Part shown: piece after piece, positions 62,207-64,000 of the stretch
Layout: the number at the start of each line of letters is the position of its first letter
Position numbering within the stretch: position 1 is the first letter of the stretch
Source: Palsa-504 sp963756575
GTDB lineage: Bacteria; Actinomycetota; Actinomycetes; Streptosporangiales; Streptosporangiaceae
Assembly: GCA_963756575.1 (NCBI GenBank)
Contig: CAVWOM010000019.1
Span: 248,001 to 312,000, forward strand
Direction of reading: 5' to 3'
DNA length: 64,000 nt
Program-made: the position numbers and the translations under genes
Notes under the pieces: model-generated
What the model was told of the DNA's origin: nothing
Databases searched by the model: none
The model's input: the letters and a program-made list of their open reading frames with translations, nothing else

Positions 62207-63868
62207 ATGGTGTCGGAACCTCGAAGCGAGGAACACGCCCTGCGGAGCAAGTTCATGTTGATCTTTCGCGGGGGCGCTGTCTCGCGGCCCGACCTGTCGC
62301 CCTCGGAGCTTCAGGCCCACGTCGAGAAGTGGTATCGCTGGTCCGATGAGCTGGCCCGGCAGGGTCGGGCGCGTAACACTGGAACCGCACTCGACAACCC
62401 GGGGGCCACGGTCCGAGGCCACGAGCGCGTGGTCACCGACGGCCCCTACGCCGAGTCGAAGGATCTGGTGACCGGCAGCTTGATCGTCGAAGCCGCCTCC
62501 CTGGAAGACGCCATCGACGTGGCGCGCACGTGCCCGACATACGAGTTCGGCGGTTCGGTCGAGGTGCGGCCGGTCCAGGACTTATCGAATCTGACGCTCA
62601 TGGACGAAACGCCCGCCGCCGTGTCATCGACGGAGCTGGTTGAGGACCTGTTCAGGAAGGAGTACGCGCACCTGGTCAGCGCGCTGACCAGGGTTCTGGG
62701 CCCGTCGAACATCCCGCTCGCCGAGGACGTCGTGCACGACGCGCTCGTCAGTGCCATGCACGCCTGGCGTTTCGGGTTGCCGCGGGATCCTAAGGCGTGG
62801 ATCATCCGGGCCGCGCACAACCGGGCGATCGACATCATCCGCCGGGAACAGCGCCGCCGCTCCTTCCTGCCCGAGCTGGCGACGACGACGGCACTGACCG
62901 ACACGATCGAGGCGGCACTGGCCCCGGCCGCCGAGGGCGCCAGCCAGCTGGCGATGATGTTCGCGGTTTGCGATCCCGGCCTGAACCGCGAGACGCACGT
63001 GACACTGATCCTGCGGTGGCTGTGTGGTTTGTCCGCCAGGGAGATCGGTCAGGCGTTCCTGGTCGACACCCAGACCATCGACAGGCGCCTGCACCGGGGC
63101 CGCGGCCGGCTGCGTCAGCTGGGCCGGTTGCCCGACGTAGAGAACCTGCCTGACATTGAAACCCGACGAGATTCCGTCCTGCGATCGCTTTACCTGCTGT
63201 TCAGCGAGGGCTACCACGGCAGCAACCCGCAGGATCCGGTACGTCCGTTCCTGTGCGAGGACGCGCTGCGTCTCACCGAGCTGCTGCTGGACGCCAAGGC
63301 GACAGCGCATCCGGACGCGCACGCCCTGGCCGCCTTGTTCTGCTTCGACGCCGCCCGCCTGTCGACCCGCCGTGACGAGCACGGTGTGTTCGTCCCCCTC
63401 GAGGACCAGGACCGGAGCCGCTGGGATCGGGCGCGCATTGAGCGCGGTCTGATGCACCTCGCCCGCGCGGCCACCGGGGATCACATGTCCCGCTGGCATC
63501 TGGAGGCCGGCATCGCCTGCGAGCACGCGATAGCGCCGTCGATCCAGAAGACCGACTGGGACCGGATCGTCGGCTTCTACCAGGTCCTCGCCCAGCAGTC
63601 CTGGAGTCCGGTCGTGGCGCTGAACCGCGCGCTGGCCCTGGCCGAACGGGACGGCCTCGACAAGGGCCGCCGCGAGCTCATCGCCTTGGCCGGCGAGCAG
63701 AAGCTGTCCCGGTACCCCTTCTACTGGGCGGCCCGCGCCGACCTGGAACGGCGGGCCGGCCACCACGCCGCGGCCCGGGACAACTATGAGCGCGCCATTG
63801 CGCTGGCCCGCAGCCCGGCCGAGCGCGTGTCCTACGAGCGGCGGATCGAGAGCCTGGAAATCTCCTAG
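62207..63868 (+). CDS. Fusion of YCII-like (DGPF) domain and ECF42-type sigma factor
   Basis: A 553-residue protein. Residues about 15-125 are a YCII/DGPF domain (SKFMLIFRGGAVSRPDLSPS, VVTDGPYAESKDLVTGSLIV). From about 140 the sigma factor begins: VEDLFRKEYAHLVSALTRVL, PLAEDVVHDALVSAMHAWRF, region 4 with LCGLSAREIGQAFLVDTQTI, then the C-terminal TPR-like ECF42 extension (LLFSEGYHGSNPQDPVRPFL, FYQVLAQQSWSPVVALNRAL, ARADLERRAGHHAAARDNYE). These are normally two adjacent genes; no stop or start separates them here. ATG 62207 or GTG 62210 follows GGTGGAGG. Confidence 0.85.
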   Translation: MVSEPRSEEHALRSKFMLIFRGGAVSRPDLSPSELQAHVEKWYRWSDELARQGRARNTGTALDNPGATVRGHERVVTDGPYAESKDLVTGSLIVEAASLEDAIDVARTCPTYEFGGSVEVRPVQDLSNLTLMDETPAAVSSTELVEDLFRKEYAHLVSALTRVLGPSNIPLAEDVVHDALVSAMHAWRFGLPRDPKAWIIRAAHNRAIDIIRREQRRRSFLPELATTTALTDTIEAALAPAAEGASQLAMMFAVCDPGLNRETHVTLILRWLCGLSAREIGQAFLVDTQTIDRRLHRGRGRLRQLGRLPDVENLPDIETRRDSVLRSLYLLFSEGYHGSNPQDPVRPFLCEDALRLTELLLDAKATAHPDAHALAALFCFDAARLSTRRDEHGVFVPLEDQDRSRWDRARIERGLMHLARAATGDHMSRWHLEAGIACEHAIAPSIQKTDWDRIVGFYQVLAQQSWSPVVALNRALALAERDGLDKGRRELIALAGEQKLSRYPFYWAARADLERRAGHHAAARDNYERAIALARSPAERVSYERRIESLEIS

Positions 63869-63939
63869 ACCCAGAGCCGGTTTCGGCGCCGCCATTCGTC
63901 GTCCTGCTGAAGATCACCCGATCAGACCAGGAGAGACCG

Positions 63940-64000
63940 GTGCCGGAAACGTCAACGGACCTCGTGAAGGACCCCGAGCGGCGGTGGGACGCTGACGGTC
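63940..64000 (+). CDS. Start of a gene cut by the window edge
   Basis: GTG 63940, preceded by CAGGAGAGACC, opens a frame reading MPETSTDLVKDPERRWDADG to the window end. Too short to identify. It lies 71 bases behind the sigma-factor fusion on the same strand and may be in its regulon. Confidence 0.45.
   Translation, partial: MPETSTDLVKDPERRWDADG

Noticed and set aside
1..64000. CRISPR array, prophage or plasmid origin
   Set aside because: No regularly spaced repeats, cas genes, phage structural genes, integrase or replication genes were seen on reading.

Overview
The window is high-GC DNA (I estimate about 70 percent, not computed) with many GTG starts and ATGA gene overlaps. It looks chromosomal, from a filamentous-type actinobacterium. 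Supporting this are two luciferase-like (probably F420-dependent) oxidoreductases, an ECF41-type sigma factor, a YCII/ECF42-type sigma factor, a DUF1707 protein, a DUF929 protein, a BlaI/M56 pair and a TerY-P type kinase/phosphatase/vWA triad. The genus cannot be read from the sequence. I found no rRNA, tRNA or CRISPR array.

Layout. 0-4.3 kb: universal stress protein, metallo-beta-lactamase-fold hydrolase, cupin, then a BlaI-type repressor with an M56 metalloprotease, divergent from a thioredoxin-like DUF929 gene across a clear dyad operator. 4.3-6.4 kb: lower-GC stretch with a secreted Cys-rich protein, hairpins and gene debris. 6.4-15.8 kb: small-molecule metabolism (NTF2-like protein, enoyl-CoA hydratase, SDR, flavin oxidoreductase), azlCD with a divergent Lrp regulator, a repeat-rich spacer, a glutaryl-CoA-dehydrogenase-like enzyme, a trehalose-synthase-like GH13 enzyme and a small alpha/beta hydrolase.

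15.9-35.2 kb, minus strand: the most striking part. It is a 19.3-kb run of eleven genes, mostly joined by 1-29 base overlaps. In transcription order they are a TerY-like vWA protein, PP2C phosphatase, protein kinase, DUF4407 membrane coiled-coil protein, a vWA-like protein with a degenerate metal site, a surface-anchored vWA protein, a 1049-residue tubulin-like GTPase, an unknown 630-residue protein, a pseudokinase, a P-loop GTPase broken by one missing base, a GAP1-like GTPase-associated protein, and a last protein with a Pro-rich linker and an unknown C-terminal domain. I count eleven coding units besides the broken GTPase. Kinase, phosphatase and vWA recall the TerY-P phospho-signalling triad; GTPase plus GAP1-like protein recalls the GTPase-associated conflict systems. 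The tubulin-like protein sits between these modules. My reading is that this is one membrane-linked sensing and response machine, possibly for defence or stress; its effector is not obvious.

35.7-48 kb: a dead acyl-CoA synthetase fragment, MFS exporter, second flavin oxidoreductase, DUF1707 protein, ECF41 sigma factor divergent from a carboxymuconolactone-decarboxylase-like gene and SDR, two ABC exporters, a HEIGH metalloprotease-like protein and an M20 peptidase. 48-53.6 kb: a CitA/DcuS-like two-component system divergent from an SsuABC/TauABC-like uptake operon. 53.6-64 kb: a broken DUF885 gene, a TetR/quinone-oxidoreductase pair with two matching operator sites, a beta-propeller lipoprotein, a low-GC two-TM protein, a 52-residue membrane protein with its own terminator, a VOC protein, a decayed IS701-family transposase, a YCII-sigma factor fusion and the start of one more gene.
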